A DNA stretch of 42,819 nucleotides from Ruminococcus sp. UBA4240 (lineage in GTDB: Bacteria; Bacillota; Clostridia; Oscillospirales; Ruminococcaceae), in the NCBI GenBank assembly GCA_002395525.1, contig DGXE01000001.1, positions 1-42,819 on the forward strand, in the 5' to 3' direction. A program made the translations under genes and the position numbers. Shown in pieces: positions 42,461 to 42,819 of this stretch; the stretch's first letter is position 1; every line of letters starts with the position of its first letter. Below the pieces are notes generated by a model. It ran no database searches. It worked only from the letters and a program-made list of their open reading frames with translations, and had not been told where the DNA came from.

Positions 42461-42819
42461 ATGATTTCAGCAGAATCCAAAGAACTGTTACAGGATTTTG
42501 AGAAGCGAATGCGATTCGTGAATCTCATAAAATACTGGCTGCAAAGAAGCAAGCCAAGAGAGATCAGCGAACTGTTGCATAATGATGATAAAACCGATAA
42601 TCTGATCCTCATGGTAATGGTTTTTATCATGGACAGTACGCTGCGATATGGAGAACGCTGCACAAAACAGGATATCACAGCATTTCTGCGGGAACTCGCC
42701 GATGTGTACGATTATGAACCCGAATCCGCAAAAATGCTGACCAATTATATTATAACAGATGTATTACAAAGCAACGGAAAAGTGCGCTCATTTGATACTT
42801 TTTACAACAGCGATGAACA
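42461..42819 (+). CDS. Probable Wadjet JetA (kleisin-like) subunit, cut by the window end
   Basis: At least 119 codons run from ATG 42461 to the window end. The start MISAESKELLQDFEKRMRFV and the later LIKYWLQRSKPREIS are followed by a long helical region, LILMVMVFIMDSTLRYGER, and a YIITDVLQSNGKVRSF stretch. This all-helical pattern is what I expect for the MukF-like JetA of Wadjet systems, and its place directly after jetD supports this. The rest of the system (jetB and jetC) would lie beyond the window. The identity is inference until the full gene is seen. Confidence 0.5.
   Translation, partial: MISAESKELLQDFEKRMRFVNLIKYWLQRSKPREISELLHNDDKTDNLILMVMVFIMDSTLRYGERCTKQDITAFLRELADVYDYEPESAKMLTNYIITDVLQSNGKVRSFDTFYNSDE

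Overview
The window looks like a chromosomal segment of a gut or rumen Clostridium-class Firmicute, most like Ruminococcus or a related Oscillospirales genus. This is inference from a moderately GC-rich coding style, strong -35/-10 promoters with 17-bp spacers, a T-box leader before pheS, a tetrahydrofolate-type riboswitch before folT, and PadR/DUF2812, DUF3793/DUF2325 and ECF-folate genes. The species cannot be fixed from the sequence alone.

Layout, left to right. Positions 1-1635 are scrambled: the tail of an IS3-family transposase, an XRE/zinc-ribbon regulator and a broken TetR gene. At 1723-4257 is a fusion of a Tet(M)/EF-G-like GTPase to a Rae1/YacP-type ribosome-associated endonuclease domain, followed by a frameshifted small membrane gene. 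Next is a leftward DUF2325-DUF3793-flavodoxin operon with two operator-like palindromes. From 6242 to 17071 lies a rightward housekeeping block: a tRNA-Phe T-box, pheS, an inserted membrane gene, pheT, a YjbR-like gene, gpmA, pfkA, a THF riboswitch with folT, proC, a DUF624 gene, a HAD phosphatase and a dCMP deaminase.

From 17307 to 33870 most genes run leftward. An AT-rich, probably acquired gene joins an EVE-like module to an HsdR_N-type nuclease. A four-gene signalling cluster follows: two hybrid histidine kinases with Cache sensors, a DegV protein and a REC-GGDEF protein. The first kinase carries an extra sensor half with a dead histidine site and a dead HPt domain. Then come a NatAB-like ABC exporter with a CPBP protease and a PadR-DUF2812 operon with an operator array.

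From 34019 to 39885 are a ferredoxin-type aldo/keto reductase, a pair of small membrane proteins, the nickel-pincer cofactor genes larB-larC-larE (LarC has a 25-histidine insert) and a Gfo/Idh/MocA oxidoreductase. A tRNA cluster (initiator Met, elongator Met, Glu) is followed by an AT-rich stretch and the start of a Wadjet-type defence operon: jetD and a probable jetA cut by the window edge.

The strongest candidates for new biology are the GTPase-Rae1 fusion, the EVE-HsdR_N nuclease and the kinase cluster with dead phosphotransfer sites.
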